Source of the DNA: Microbulbifer guangxiensis
Lineage (GTDB): Bacteria; Pseudomonadota; Gammaproteobacteria; Pseudomonadales; Cellvibrionaceae
DNA length: 64,000 nt
Reading direction: 5' to 3'
NCBI RefSeq assembly: GCF_021729075.1
Contig: NZ_JAJSAQ010000002.1
Location: forward strand, 62,001 to 126,000
The translations under genes were made by a program, and so were the position numbers. Each line of letters begins with the position of its first letter. Position 1 is the first letter of the stretch. Positions 55,107 to 63,281 of the stretch are shown piece after piece. The notes beneath the pieces were generated by a model. That model did no database searches. It was not told the DNA's origin and was given only the letters and a program-made list of their open reading frames with translations.

Positions 55107-55131
55107 AAAAAGCCGCGTAAACACGCGGCTC
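55107..55131 (-). terminator. Rho-independent terminator of the alanine dehydrogenase gene
   Basis: The stem agccgcgt / acgcggct has AAAAAA on the plus-strand left side, so it ends minus-strand transcription; it lies about 120 bases beyond the ald stop. Confidence 0.75.
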
Positions 55132-55252
55132 AAAAATGGTGGCTCCCGCCACCGGGTCTCACAGAGCGGGACGCGCAATCGCGCCCCCGGGGAGAAAATC
55201 TGCTCAAACAAGAATAAGCACGTTACTCCATCAAACGTGGTAAAGCGGCCGA

Positions 55253-56398
55253 TCAGGCCACTTCACCCTGTTGCACTGCAGATTTCTGCAGGGCCAGTTT
55301 CGGATCGACAAACTCGTAGCCCAGTACATCGGCCACTGCCTGATAGGTCACCATACCGGCGTGAACGTTCAGGCCTTCCAGCAGGTTGGCGTCGTCCAGC
55401 AGCGCCTGCTTGGCGCCTTTGTTGGCCAGCGCGACTGCAAACGGCAGGGTGGCGTTGTTCAGGGCCATGGTGGAGGTACGGGCAACGCCGCCCGGCATGT
55501 TGGCAACACAGTAGTGCACCACGCCGTCGACAACGTAAGTCGGCTCCTGGTGGGTAGTGGCCTTGGAGGTTTCGAAACAACCGCCCTGGTCGATGGCCAC
55601 GTCCACGACTACGGCACCTTTCTTCATGCGGCTGATGATGTCGCGGGTCAGCAGCTTCGGTGCAGCGGCACCCGGAATCAGGACCGCACCGATCACCAGG
55701 TCTGCTTCCAGAGCGTGGGACTCGATCGCGTCGTTGGTGGAGTACTCGGTGCGCACAGCGCCACCGAAGATGTCGTCCAGCTGGCGCAGGCGCGGCAGGG
55801 AACGGTCCAGGATGGTCACGTCGGCACCCATACCCAGGGCCATCTTGGCCGCGTTGGTACCCACAACACCACCACCGATAATCAGCACCTTGGCCGGAGC
55901 AACACCGGGCACACCGCCCAGCAGCACGCCGAGGCCACCCTGGGCTTTCTCCAGGTGGTGGGCGCCGCACTGAACGGACATACGGCCAGCGACTTCAGAC
56001 ATCGGCGCCAGCAGCGGCAGTGCACCGAAGCGGTCGGTTACGGTTTCGTAAGCGATACAGGTTGCACCGGACTTCACCAGCAGCTCGGTCTGCTTGGGAT
56101 CGGGCGCCAGGTGCAGGTAGGTGTAAAGAATCTGGCCCGGGCGCAGCATCTCGCACTCATGGGGCTGCGGCTCCTTCACCTTGACGATCATGTCAGCACT
56201 GGCGAAGATCTCTTCCGGCGTATCGATGATGCGGGCACCCGCATCGACGTACATTTCGTCGGTGAAGCCGATGGCGGAACCACCGTCTTTCTGCACGATT
56301 ACCTCGTGGCCATGGCTGATCAGCTCGCGCACGCTGGCCGGGGTCAGGCCGATGCGGTACTCGTGGTTTTTGATCTCTTTTGGTACACCAATCAACAT
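55253..56398 (-). CDS. ald: Alanine dehydrogenase
   Basis: The 381-residue enzyme oxidises L-alanine to pyruvate and ammonia with NAD. MLIGVPKEIKNHEYRIGLTP is the family start; KVKEPQPHECEMLRPGQILYTYLHLA and the Rossmann loop IIGGGVVGTNAAKMALGMGA follow; DQGGCFETSKATTHQEPTY ends the substrate site. It diverges from an Lrp-type regulator across 196 bases containing a perfect palindrome, a usual arrangement for an alanine-responsive Lrp family pair. Confidence 0.95.
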   Translation of the reverse strand: MLIGVPKEIKNHEYRIGLTPASVRELISHGHEVIVQKDGGSAIGFTDEMYVDAGARIIDTPEEIFASADMIVKVKEPQPHECEMLRPGQILYTYLHLAPDPKQTELLVKSGATCIAYETVTDRFGALPLLAPMSEVAGRMSVQCGAHHLEKAQGGLGVLLGGVPGVAPAKVLIIGGGVVGTNAAKMALGMGADVTILDRSLPRLRQLDDIFGGAVRTEYSTNDAIESHALEADLVIGAVLIPGAAAPKLLTRDIISRMKKGAVVVDVAIDQGGCFETSKATTHQEPTYVVDGVVHYCVANMPGGVARTSTMALNNATLPFAVALANKGAKQALLDDANLLEGLNVHAGMVTYQAVADVLGYEFVDPKLALQKSAVQQGEVA

Positions 56399-56515
56399 TT
56401 CTCTCTACTCCTCAAAAATGAAGGACGCCCGTGCTTCACTGGCCGGTTTTTCGTCCTGCCTCTGTGATTTCGGCTAGTATAGGGCCGACCTGCAAGTGAA
56501 TTTATGCTAGATTTT

Positions 56516-56548
56516 CGCCTTAACCAGTGGATTCCACTGGTTAAGGCG
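56516..56548. promoter_or_regulatory. Perfect 15-bp palindrome between ald and lrp
   Basis: Arms cgccttaaccagtgg and ccactggttaaggcg flank a three-base centre. It lies 47 bases before the lrp ATG and 118 before the ald ATG on the other side. A dimeric regulator site is a natural reading; a hairpin in the lrp leader is the alternative. Confidence 0.6.
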
Positions 56549-56594
56549 TCCGAAAGATGCTTTTTTGTCCGAATCGACCATTTTGGAGCCCGCC

Positions 56595-57080
56595 ATGCGC
56601 AAACGCGCCAATGAACTCAGTACCATCGACCGCAATATCCTGCGCGTGCTGCAGAAGAACGGCCGCACCAGCTATGCCGAGCTGGCGCGCCAGGTAGGGC
56701 TCACCGCCACGCCCTGCGTGGAGCGGGTCCGGCGCCTGGAGGGCGACGGCGTCATCCAGGGCTACACCGCCCTGATCAACCCGGAATTCCTCGACGCCGC
56801 CCTGGTGGTCTTCGTCCAGATCCGTCTCAACCGCTCCGCCCAGGATGCCTTCGAGGAGTTCCGCAATGCGGTGGCGGCACTGCCGGAGGTGCAGGAGTGT
56901 TATCTGGTATCAGGCAACTTTGACTACCTGATCAAGGCGCGGGTGGCGGACATGAGCGCTTACCGCCGCTTCTACGGAGAAACCCTGCTCACCCTGCCCG
57001 AGGTGCAGGAGTGCACCAGCTATGTGGTGATGGAGCAGGTGAAGGAAACCCTGGAGGTACCGGTGCACTACAACCGGTGA
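56595..57080 (+). CDS. Lrp/AsnC-family transcriptional regulator
   Basis: ATG 56595 is chosen since GGAG lies six bases upstream; the frame is open to TTG 56565. The 161-residue product has an N-terminal winged helix (LSTIDRNILRVLQKNGRTSYAELARQVGLTATPCVERVRRLEGDGVIQGY) and a C-terminal RAM ligand domain (LPEVQECYLVSGNFDYLIKARV). It is likely to control the divergent alanine dehydrogenase gene and itself. Confidence 0.92.
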   Translation: MRKRANELSTIDRNILRVLQKNGRTSYAELARQVGLTATPCVERVRRLEGDGVIQGYTALINPEFLDAALVVFVQIRLNRSAQDAFEEFRNAVAALPEVQECYLVSGNFDYLIKARVADMSAYRRFYGETLLTLPEVQECTSYVVMEQVKETLEVPVHYNR

Positions 57081-57154
57081 GGTGGGAGCTGGGCCCGCAG
57101 GCGACCTTCAGGCCGCTGACGCAGTCTCGCGGCCTGAACTAAAGACAGGGAGGT

Positions 57155-57219
57155 AGGGCCGACATTTCGAAACCGTCGGGTACAGGGATGTATTTGTGCG
57201 TTTTCGAAATGTCGGTCCT
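57155..57219. repeat. Inverted-repeat element with tacagggatgta core
   Basis: Arms agggccgacatttcgaaa (57155-57172) and tttcgaaatgtcggtcct (57202-57219) pair with a single mismatch over 18 bases. The loop holds tacagggatgtatt at 57181-57194, the 14-mer shared with the element near 50.0 kb. Confidence 0.75.
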
Positions 57220-57299
57220 GGCGCTCTGTCGCCACCGAGCGATTTAGAAGCATTGGCGGGGTTGATCAACACTCTGGCGTCCGGCGGAAACCACCGCGA

Positions 57300-57764
57300 T
57301 CAGTAGCGAATACCCAGCTTGCGATAAAGAAAACCGATCACCCAGGCCGGGCCGATCAGCAGGAACTGCACGTCCTTGAAGAAGGACGGCTTCTTGCCCT
57401 CCACGTGGTGGCCGATGAACTGGAAAATCCACATCACCACGAACAGCACCAGCGACACCAGCCAGACGCTGTAACCAAGCCGGTCGACAACAGACCAGCC
57501 CCACAGGCAGATCACGCTCAGGGCAACCATGCCCAGGGCCAGCGGGAAGGACATGACGGCGTAAAACATCAGCGCCGGCACCAGTGCTACCACCGCCCAG
57601 TTCAGCCACGGAATGGCGGCCATGAATGCCGGCTGGGGAATGGACCAGACCAGACCGATGACCGTGGCATAGATCACCGGTACCGCAATCCAGTGAATCG
57701 CCTTGTTGGTCGTGTTCTGGTGGCTCTCGCCGTATTCGGCAAACCACTGCTCCGCGCTGCGCAT
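57300..57764 (-). CDS. DUF962 (Mpo1-like) membrane protein
   Basis: The 154-residue product starts MRSAEQWFAEYGESHQNTTNKAIHWIAVP, the DUF962 signature with YxxxHxxxxNxxxHxxGxP, and has four helices ending QFIGHHVEGKKPSFFKD. The yeast member Mpo1 is an Fe-dependent dioxygenase in phytosphingosine breakdown; conserved histidines are present here, but bacterial substrates are unknown. It is separated from the macrodomain gene by 77 bases on the same strand. Confidence 0.85.
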   Translation of the reverse strand: MRSAEQWFAEYGESHQNTTNKAIHWIAVPVIYATVIGLVWSIPQPAFMAAIPWLNWAVVALVPALMFYAVMSFPLALGMVALSVICLWGWSVVDRLGYSVWLVSLVLFVVMWIFQFIGHHVEGKKPSFFKDVQFLLIGPAWVIGFLYRKLGIRY

Positions 57765-57841
57765 ATACTCATCCTCGCGTTTATTATTGTGCGACTAACG
57801 CGCCAATAATGTTGGACGGGAGGGCAAGAATCAACCGCGCA

Positions 57842-58354
57842 TCAGCGACGCACCACGGCCTCCAGCTGCAGGCGATACAGGTCCGCCATTGCTTCGTCGA
57901 AACAACAGAAAATGATTTCGAACGGCGGGCTGTCCCGGTCCAGGTGATCCTGTACCTGGTCCACCGCGATCTCCACCGCGAGCTCCGGCGGGTAGTCATA
58001 GACACCGCAACTGATCGCGGGGAAAGCGATGGAGCGCATACCCTCACGCCGCGCCAGAGACAGGCAGTGCCGGTAACAGCTGGACAGCAGCTCGGGTTCA
58101 CCGAGATTGCCGCCGCGCCATACCGGGCCCACGGTGTGGTAGATGCGCTTGGTGGGAAGGGAAAATGCCGGCGTGGCCCTGACTTCGCCGACCGGGCAAC
58201 CGCCCAGGGCACGACAGGCTTGTGAAAGCTCGGGCCCCGCCGCGCGGTGAATGGCCCCATCGACACCACCGCCACCAGACAGGTGACGGTTGGCCGCATT
58301 GACGATTACATCGACGTGTAATCGAGTGATATCACCGAGATGAACTTCTATCAC
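57842..58354 (-). CDS. ymdB: Macrodomain O-acetyl-ADP-ribose deacetylase (YmdB-like)
   Basis: The 170-residue single-domain protein carries VNAANRHLSGGGGVDGAIHRAAG (ADP-ribose loop with catalytic-side Asn/Asp), IYHTVGPVWRGG and IAFPAISCGVYDYP. YmdB-type enzymes remove acetyl from O-acetyl-ADP-ribose and can remove ADP-ribose from acidic side chains. It begins 150 bases before putP's stop on the same strand; no partner transferase is present. Confidence 0.88.
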   Translation of the reverse strand: MIEVHLGDITRLHVDVIVNAANRHLSGGGGVDGAIHRAAGPELSQACRALGGCPVGEVRATPAFSLPTKRIYHTVGPVWRGGNLGEPELLSSCYRHCLSLARREGMRSIAFPAISCGVYDYPPELAVEIAVDQVQDHLDRDSPPFEIIFCCFDEAMADLYRLQLEAVVRR

Positions 58355-58504
58355 TCAGTATCTCCAACCGCGTTGGGTTAATGCATGCGGATGGAAATCC
58401 ATTTCTCCCCCGACGGACACGGTGCGCCATCAGGGAAACCGCCGGCCGGCAACCAGCCGGCCCGGTCAGTGGCGATGCATCCCGCACAGCCCCGGGGAGG
58501 CGGC

Positions 58505-59971
58505 TCAGCCCACGATTTCACGGTGCCGCTTTGCCACCTCGGCAGGACATTTCGTCACTGCGCTCACTATCACGATAGCAGCTGCGGAGAAAACAAAGCC
58601 CGGTAACAATTCATAGACGTCGAAGATCCCCCCGGACAGCTGTTTCCAGATCACCACGGTCAGGCCGCCCACCAGCACCCCGGCGATGGCGCCGGCGCCG
58701 GTCATGCGCGACCAGAACAGGCTGATGAGCGTCGCGGGGCCAAACGCCGCACCCAGCCCCGCCCACGCATAGGCCACCACGTCCAGCACCTTCGAATCCG
58801 GCTCCAGGGCCACCCAGACCGCCACCAGGGACAGCGCGATCACCGCCCAACGGCCCACTTTCACCATCGCTTCGGGGCTGGTCGTGCGCCCGAACCACAC
58901 GTGATAGATGTCTTCCGCCAGTGCTGCCGAGGAGACCAGCAGTTGGGAATCCGCCGTGCTCATGATGGCTGACAGGATCGCCGCCAGCAGCACGCCGGCC
59001 ACCACCGGGTGGAACAGGGCATCCACCAGCGCCATAAACACCCGCTCGCCATCTGCCAGCACCTGGGTCAGCTCCAGATGTCCGAACAGGCCCACCGCCA
59101 TGGCGCCGAGGAAACCGGCCAGCGACCAGATGGCAGCCACTGAGGCGGCTACCGGCACGTCATCGGCACTGCGGACCGCCTGGAAGCGGGCCAGGATATG
59201 GGGCTGGCCGAAGTATCCCAACCCCCAGGCCAGAGAGCTCAGAATGGCCACGATTCCTAGCGTCTGGCCATTGCTGTCGCGCATCCAGTGCATCAATTCC
59301 GGCACCTGCTGTTGCAGCTTGCCCCAGCTGGCGGACAGACCGCCCTGGTCCATGATCACAATCGCGGGCACGATCACCAGCGCCAGGCTCATCAGCAGGC
59401 CCTGAAATACGTCCGTCCAGGACACCGCCAGGAAACCGCCGAACAGGGTGTAGGAAATCACCGCCGCCGCGCCGATCACCACCGCCCAGCGGTAGTCCCA
59501 GCCAAACACGGTTTCGAACAGCTTGCCGCCGGCGATCAGGCCCGAGGCCACGTAGAAGAGAAAGAACAACAGGATGAAAAACGCACAGAGGGTGCGCAGG
59601 TACGGATGGCCCATATTGAAGCGCCGGTGCAGGTAGGCAGGCACCGTCAGGGCGTCGTCCAGTTCGTAGGTGTAGATGCGCAGGCGCCGCGCCATCACCG
59701 TCCAGCTCAACACGATGCCGCTGAACAGGCCGATGGCGATCCAGCCCGACGACAGGCCACTGGCGTAGGCCGCGCCGGGCAACCCCAGCAGCAGCCAGCC
59801 GCTCATGTCCGAGGCGCCGGCACTCAGTGCCGCCACTGCCGGCGGCAGTGAGCGGCCACCGAGGAAGTAGTCACTGGCATTCTTGGTGCGCAGATAGGCG
59901 TAAATGCCGATCAGCAGGATCAACGCCAGGTAAGCGACAAACGTAAGTGCGACGAGCCACTGTCCAGACAT
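58505..59971 (-). CDS. putP: Sodium/proline symporter PutP
   Basis: The 488-residue, about 13-helix protein has the SSS-family landmarks ASDYFLGGRSLPPAVAALSAGASDMSGWLLLGLPGAAY, AARRLRIYTY-like ARRLRIYTYELDDALTVPAYLHRRF and GYFGQPHILARFQA, close to E. coli PutP. It takes up proline with sodium. No putA lies next to it. About 190 bases separate it from the divergent phage-family gene. Confidence 0.92.
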   Translation of the reverse strand: MSGQWLVALTFVAYLALILLIGIYAYLRTKNASDYFLGGRSLPPAVAALSAGASDMSGWLLLGLPGAAYASGLSSGWIAIGLFSGIVLSWTVMARRLRIYTYELDDALTVPAYLHRRFNMGHPYLRTLCAFFILLFFLFYVASGLIAGGKLFETVFGWDYRWAVVIGAAAVISYTLFGGFLAVSWTDVFQGLLMSLALVIVPAIVIMDQGGLSASWGKLQQQVPELMHWMRDSNGQTLGIVAILSSLAWGLGYFGQPHILARFQAVRSADDVPVAASVAAIWSLAGFLGAMAVGLFGHLELTQVLADGERVFMALVDALFHPVVAGVLLAAILSAIMSTADSQLLVSSAALAEDIYHVWFGRTTSPEAMVKVGRWAVIALSLVAVWVALEPDSKVLDVVAYAWAGLGAAFGPATLISLFWSRMTGAGAIAGVLVGGLTVVIWKQLSGGIFDVYELLPGFVFSAAAIVIVSAVTKCPAEVAKRHREIVG

Positions 59972-60164
59972 GGGAACTTCCTTTCAGGTTGAAGGCGCCC
60001 GGCCCTGCCCCGAACCCGGTTAGCGAGTCCTTGCACAGATGGCCATGAGAATAGGCACTGGAGTCAATTTTTGTGTTTATTGCGCGTAAATCTACCCATT
60101 AGCTGGCGCCGGCTCAATCCACAAACTACATATTGGGAAGAAACATGGAGAACAAGACAACACT

Positions 60165-60764
60165 ATGGGCATCTGTCTGGACGAGTTACGACTGCTGGTC
60201 ATTCGTCCGACCCTCAAGCACTTGAGAGCCTGGTCTGCGGGAATGGAAAACCTGCTGCTGGGCACAGCCGCGCAGGAATCGCAGCTCGGCTTCCATCTCA
60301 AGCAGGGCCGGCGCCACGGACTTGGCATCTATCAGATTCAACCGCACACCCATCGCGAGATCTGGGACGAGTACCTGATCGGGCATCCGGCACTCGCCTC
60401 CAAGGTGCGTGGGCTGGCGAGCCAGAGGGACTTCCTGGATCACCCGCACAGCGAGTTGACCACGAATCTCCGCTACGCGACTGCCATCGCCTGGCTCATC
60501 TACCGGGCCGCAGATGCGGACAAGGTCGTAGAGGATGATGTGCCGGCCATGGCCAGGCTCTGGCACCAGCACTTCCATCACGGGCCCGCCGCTTCACAGC
60601 GGGACTTCGAGCAAAGTTATGCCCAGCTGGTGAGCGGCGCCGACCCTACAGATTCAGCGCCTCGATATACAGGGGAGCCTCCTCCCGCTCGTCCCCATCC
60701 GGCACCCAGGAGTTCACCCGGCGCTCGATTGCCTGATCGTCACGCACAGCAGCCGCTGGCTTAG
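60165..60764 (+). CDS. Phage-type transglycosylase-like protein of unknown role
   Basis: The 199-residue product opens [19 protein letters not shown] and continues [39 protein letters not shown], a pattern I associate with phage and prophage proteins (AAQESxLG ... ALGIFQMEP). The E of QES would be the catalytic residue if it is a lysozyme-like enzyme. No other phage gene is nearby. The last 40 residues (from about G160) are proline-rich and read antisense through the end of ttcA, a 119-base convergent overlap. GGAG is 14 bases before the ATG, which is a poor spacing. Confidence 0.6.
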   Translation: MGICLDELRLLVIRPTLKHLRAWSAGMENLLLGTAAQESQLGFHLKQGRRHGLGIYQIQPHTHREIWDEYLIGHPALASKVRGLASQRDFLDHPHSELTTNLRYATAIAWLIYRAADADKVVEDDVPAMARLWHQHFHHGPAASQRDFEQSYAQLVSGADPTDSAPRYTGEPPPARPHPAPRSSPGARLPDRHAQQPLA

Positions 60765-61566
60765 CGCGATCCAGCTCCAGGTTCACGAAGTCATACAGAT
60801 CCCCGTCCGCCAGCTGTGACGGGGAGACTCTCGTGAGTGCCGCAAAGATATTCTCGCTACGCCCGGGGAACTGCCGATCCCACTCCTGCAACATCTTCTT
60901 GATGGCCTGGCGCTGCAGGTTTTCCTGGCTGCCGCACAGGTTGCAGGGAATGATTGGGAAGTCTTTGTGTTCGGCAAACTTCATCAGGTCCGACTCGCGG
61001 CAGTAGGCCAGCGGGCGGATCACGATGTTGCGGCCGTCATCGGCGCGCAGCTTCGGCGGCATCGCCTTCAGGCGGCCCCCGTAAAACATGTTCAGGAACA
61101 GGGTCTCGACGATGTCGTCCTTGTGGTGGCCGAGCGCCACCTTGGTGGCCCCAATCTCTTCGGCGAACCCGTACAGGGTGCCGCGGCGCAGGCGCGAACA
61201 GAGACCACAGGTGGTCTTGCCCTCAGGCACCACTTCCTTCACCACCGAGTAGGTGTCCTTCTCCACGATGTGGTAGGGCACCCCCAGTGACTGCAGGTAT
61301 TCCGGCAGCACGTGCTCGGGGAAGCCCGGCTGCTTCTGGTCCATATTCACCGCTACCAGCTCGAAACTGACCGGCGCCGTCTTCTGCAGGTTCAGCAGGA
61401 TATCCAGCATTGCGTAACTGTCCTTGCCGCCGGACAGGCACACCATGATCTTGTCGCCCTCTTCGATCATATTGAAGTCGGCGATGGCGCGGCCCACATT
61501 GCGGCGCAGGCGCTTCTGCAGCTTGTTGAATTCCAGCCGCTCGCGGCGATTTTCCAGTTCGGACAT
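60646..61566 (-). CDS. ttcA: tRNA 2-thiocytidine synthetase TtcA
   Basis: The 306-residue enzyme adds sulfur to C32 of some tRNAs. [16 protein letters not shown] is the PP-loop ATPase motif; [13 protein letters not shown] and [12 protein letters not shown] supply cluster-binding cysteines. [21 protein letters not shown] at the N-terminus is the family start. Length is normal, so the true stop at 60646 is secure and the overlap with the phage-type gene is due to that gene. Confidence 0.95.
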   Translation of the reverse strand: MSELENRRERLEFNKLQKRLRRNVGRAIADFNMIEEGDKIMVCLSGGKDSYAMLDILLNLQKTAPVSFELVAVNMDQKQPGFPEHVLPEYLQSLGVPYHIVEKDTYSVVKEVVPEGKTTCGLCSRLRRGTLYGFAEEIGATKVALGHHKDDIVETLFLNMFYGGRLKAMPPKLRADDGRNIVIRPLAYCRESDLMKFAEHKDFPIIPCNLCGSQENLQRQAIKKMLQEWDRQFPGRSENIFAALTRVSPSQLADGDLYDFVNLELDRAKPAAAVRDDQAIERRVNSWVPDGDEREEAPLYIEALNL

Positions 61567-61631
61567 GGTGCTTCTCTAACTCTCTGAGCCGAACCCGCAC
61601 ACCAATCCTTCGATGCGAAGGTACTGGTGTC

Positions 61632-61720
61632 GGTGGCGATTTGCGGGACCTTACGCGGCCGGGGATGGCCGCGTAGAGCGTGCGAGGACGCATCCACAGC
61701 GTGTCCCGCCAATCGCCACC
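61632..61720. repeat. Inverted-repeat element between ttcA and tesA
   Basis: Arms ggtggcgatttgcgggac (61632-61649) and gtcccgccaatcgccacc (61703-61720) pair except at one position over 18 bases. The interior holds acgcggcc-ggggat-ggccgcgt. It resembles the elements at 50.0 and 57.2 kb in layout but lacks their 14-base core. Confidence 0.7.
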
Positions 61721-61799
61721 GGAGGCAGGACCGCCACCGGACTCGACTGGCAGGTCAACGCCTGCCCCTATCAACAGGCGGCGATTGTACGCATTTCGA

Positions 61800-62459
61800 T
61801 CACGGAGTACACGACTCAGTATTCACGCCCTCCTCCAGCAACTGCTGCACACAGGGCCAGACATGTTCCAGCAACGCGGGCTGCGCTTCCGCAGTGGGGT
61901 GGATACCGTCGGTCTGCATGGCGCCTTCCACCAGGGCAATGGGCTCGAGGAAGAAAGGCACCAGCGGCACCTCCTCTGCCTTTGCCACCTTCGGGTAGAC
62001 GCCGGCAAAGGCCTCCGTATAGGCACGACCGTAGTTCGGCGGCATGCGCATGCCCAGCAACAGCACTTCCACATCCTCGTTCCGTGCCAGGCGGATCATC
62101 TGCTGCAGGTTGCGCTGCAGCGCCTGTGGCGGGTAACCGCGCAGGCCGTCATTGCCCCCCAGTTCCAGGATCATCCAGCGGGGTTCATGTTCCTGCAGCA
62201 GCCGCGGCAGTCGCGCCAGGCCTCCGGAGGTAGTCTCGCCACTGACACTGGCATTCACCACCTTTACCGGCTCACCGTTCTCCTGCAGCCGCGACTGCAG
62301 CAATTCCACCCAGCCCTCGGCCTGATCGAGCCCGTAAGCCGCACTGATGCTGTCTCCCAGCACCAGCAGCGTCCCCGCGCGGGCATCAGCCGGCGGGGTG
62401 AGCAGCAGCAAACACAGGCCAAAATGAAGACCTAGGCGCCGGAAAAATTCTGTCGTCAT
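61800..62459 (-). CDS. tesA: SGNH-hydrolase, acyl-CoA thioesterase I / arylesterase
   Basis: The 219-residue product has a signal peptide (LCLLLLTPPADARA) and the SGNH blocks: GDSISAAYGL (nucleophile Ser), the oxyanion Gly in VSGETTSGGL, GGNDGLRGYP (Asn) and DGIHPTAEAQ (Asp-His). It is a periplasmic thioesterase/lysophospholipase-like esterase. The ybbA gene diverges 81 bases away, the same arrangement as tesA-ybbAP in E. coli. Confidence 0.93.
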   Translation of the reverse strand: MTTEFFRRLGLHFGLCLLLLTPPADARAGTLLVLGDSISAAYGLDQAEGWVELLQSRLQENGEPVKVVNASVSGETTSGGLARLPRLLQEHEPRWMILELGGNDGLRGYPPQALQRNLQQMIRLARNEDVEVLLLGMRMPPNYGRAYTEAFAGVYPKVAKAEEVPLVPFFLEPIALVEGAMQTDGIHPTAEAQPALLEHVWPCVQQLLEEGVNTESCTP

Positions 62460-62540
62460 GTCATACTCTCCACTGCTTTATGCGTATAACCGCTTATACG
62501 CACAGCTTTGCGCAATTGCCGACAATAAGGAAGAGTTTCG

Positions 62541-63281
62541 ATGACCGCCATGCTCCGGGCCGAGAACCTGATCCACCGGGTGACCACCAACGAGGGTCCC
62601 CTCACCCTACTGAATGATATCTCCCTGCAACTGGCCCGCGGCGAGAGCCTCGCCATCACCGGCGCCTCCGGCTCCGGCAAATCCACCCTGCTGGGCCTGC
62701 TGGCCGGACTCGACAAACCCACCGAGGGCCGTATCTGGCTGGCCGGGGAGGAAATCACCTCCATGGACGAGGAGCAGCGGGCCGCGGTGCGCGCCCGTTG
62801 TGTCGGCTTTGTGTTCCAGACCTTCCAGCTGCTGCCGGGCCTGACTGCCCTTGAGAACGTGATGCTGCCCAGCGAATTGCGTGGCGAACGCAACGCCGCC
62901 GGGCGCGCCGAAGAGTTCCTAAAGCGCGTCGGCCTCGAGCACCGCCTGCACCACTACCCGCGCCAGCTCTCCGGTGGCGAGCAACAGCGGGTCGCCATCG
63001 CCCGCGCCTTCTGCAGCATCAGTGGTGGCGCTGACAGCACCGGCAGCACTGACGGCATTCTGTTTGCCGACGAGCCCACCGGCAGTCTCGACGCCGGCAA
63101 TGGCGAGAAGATCATCGACCTGCTGTTCCAGCTGAATGCGGAATCCGGCACCACCCTGGTACTGGTCACACACGAGCAGCGGCTTGCGCAGCGCTGCCAG
63201 GCGCATCTGCGCATGGCCGCCGGCGAAGTGGCCGTGGCCGCCGGCCGAGGTGACGGCAGCCTGTCGGAGGTGTCCGCCTGA
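62541..63281 (+). CDS. ybbA: ABC transporter ATPase YbbA with an insertion
   Basis: The 246-residue ATPase has Walker A GASGSGKST (41-49), signature LSGGEQQ (143-149) and Walker B FADEPTGSLD (D177/E178). Between signature helix and Walker B there is a non-standard insertion of about 12 residues (SISGGADSTGSTDG), absent from typical LolD/YbbA proteins. It would power the YbbP permease, a complex proposed to release or export lipid-like molecules linked to TesA. It overlaps ybbP by one base (TGATG). Confidence 0.9.
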   Translation: MTAMLRAENLIHRVTTNEGPLTLLNDISLQLARGESLAITGASGSGKSTLLGLLAGLDKPTEGRIWLAGEEITSMDEEQRAAVRARCVGFVFQTFQLLPGLTALENVMLPSELRGERNAAGRAEEFLKRVGLEHRLHHYPRQLSGGEQQRVAIARAFCSISGGADSTGSTDGILFADEPTGSLDAGNGEKIIDLLFQLNAESGTTLVLVTHEQRLAQRCQAHLRMAAGEVAVAAGRGDGSLSEVSA

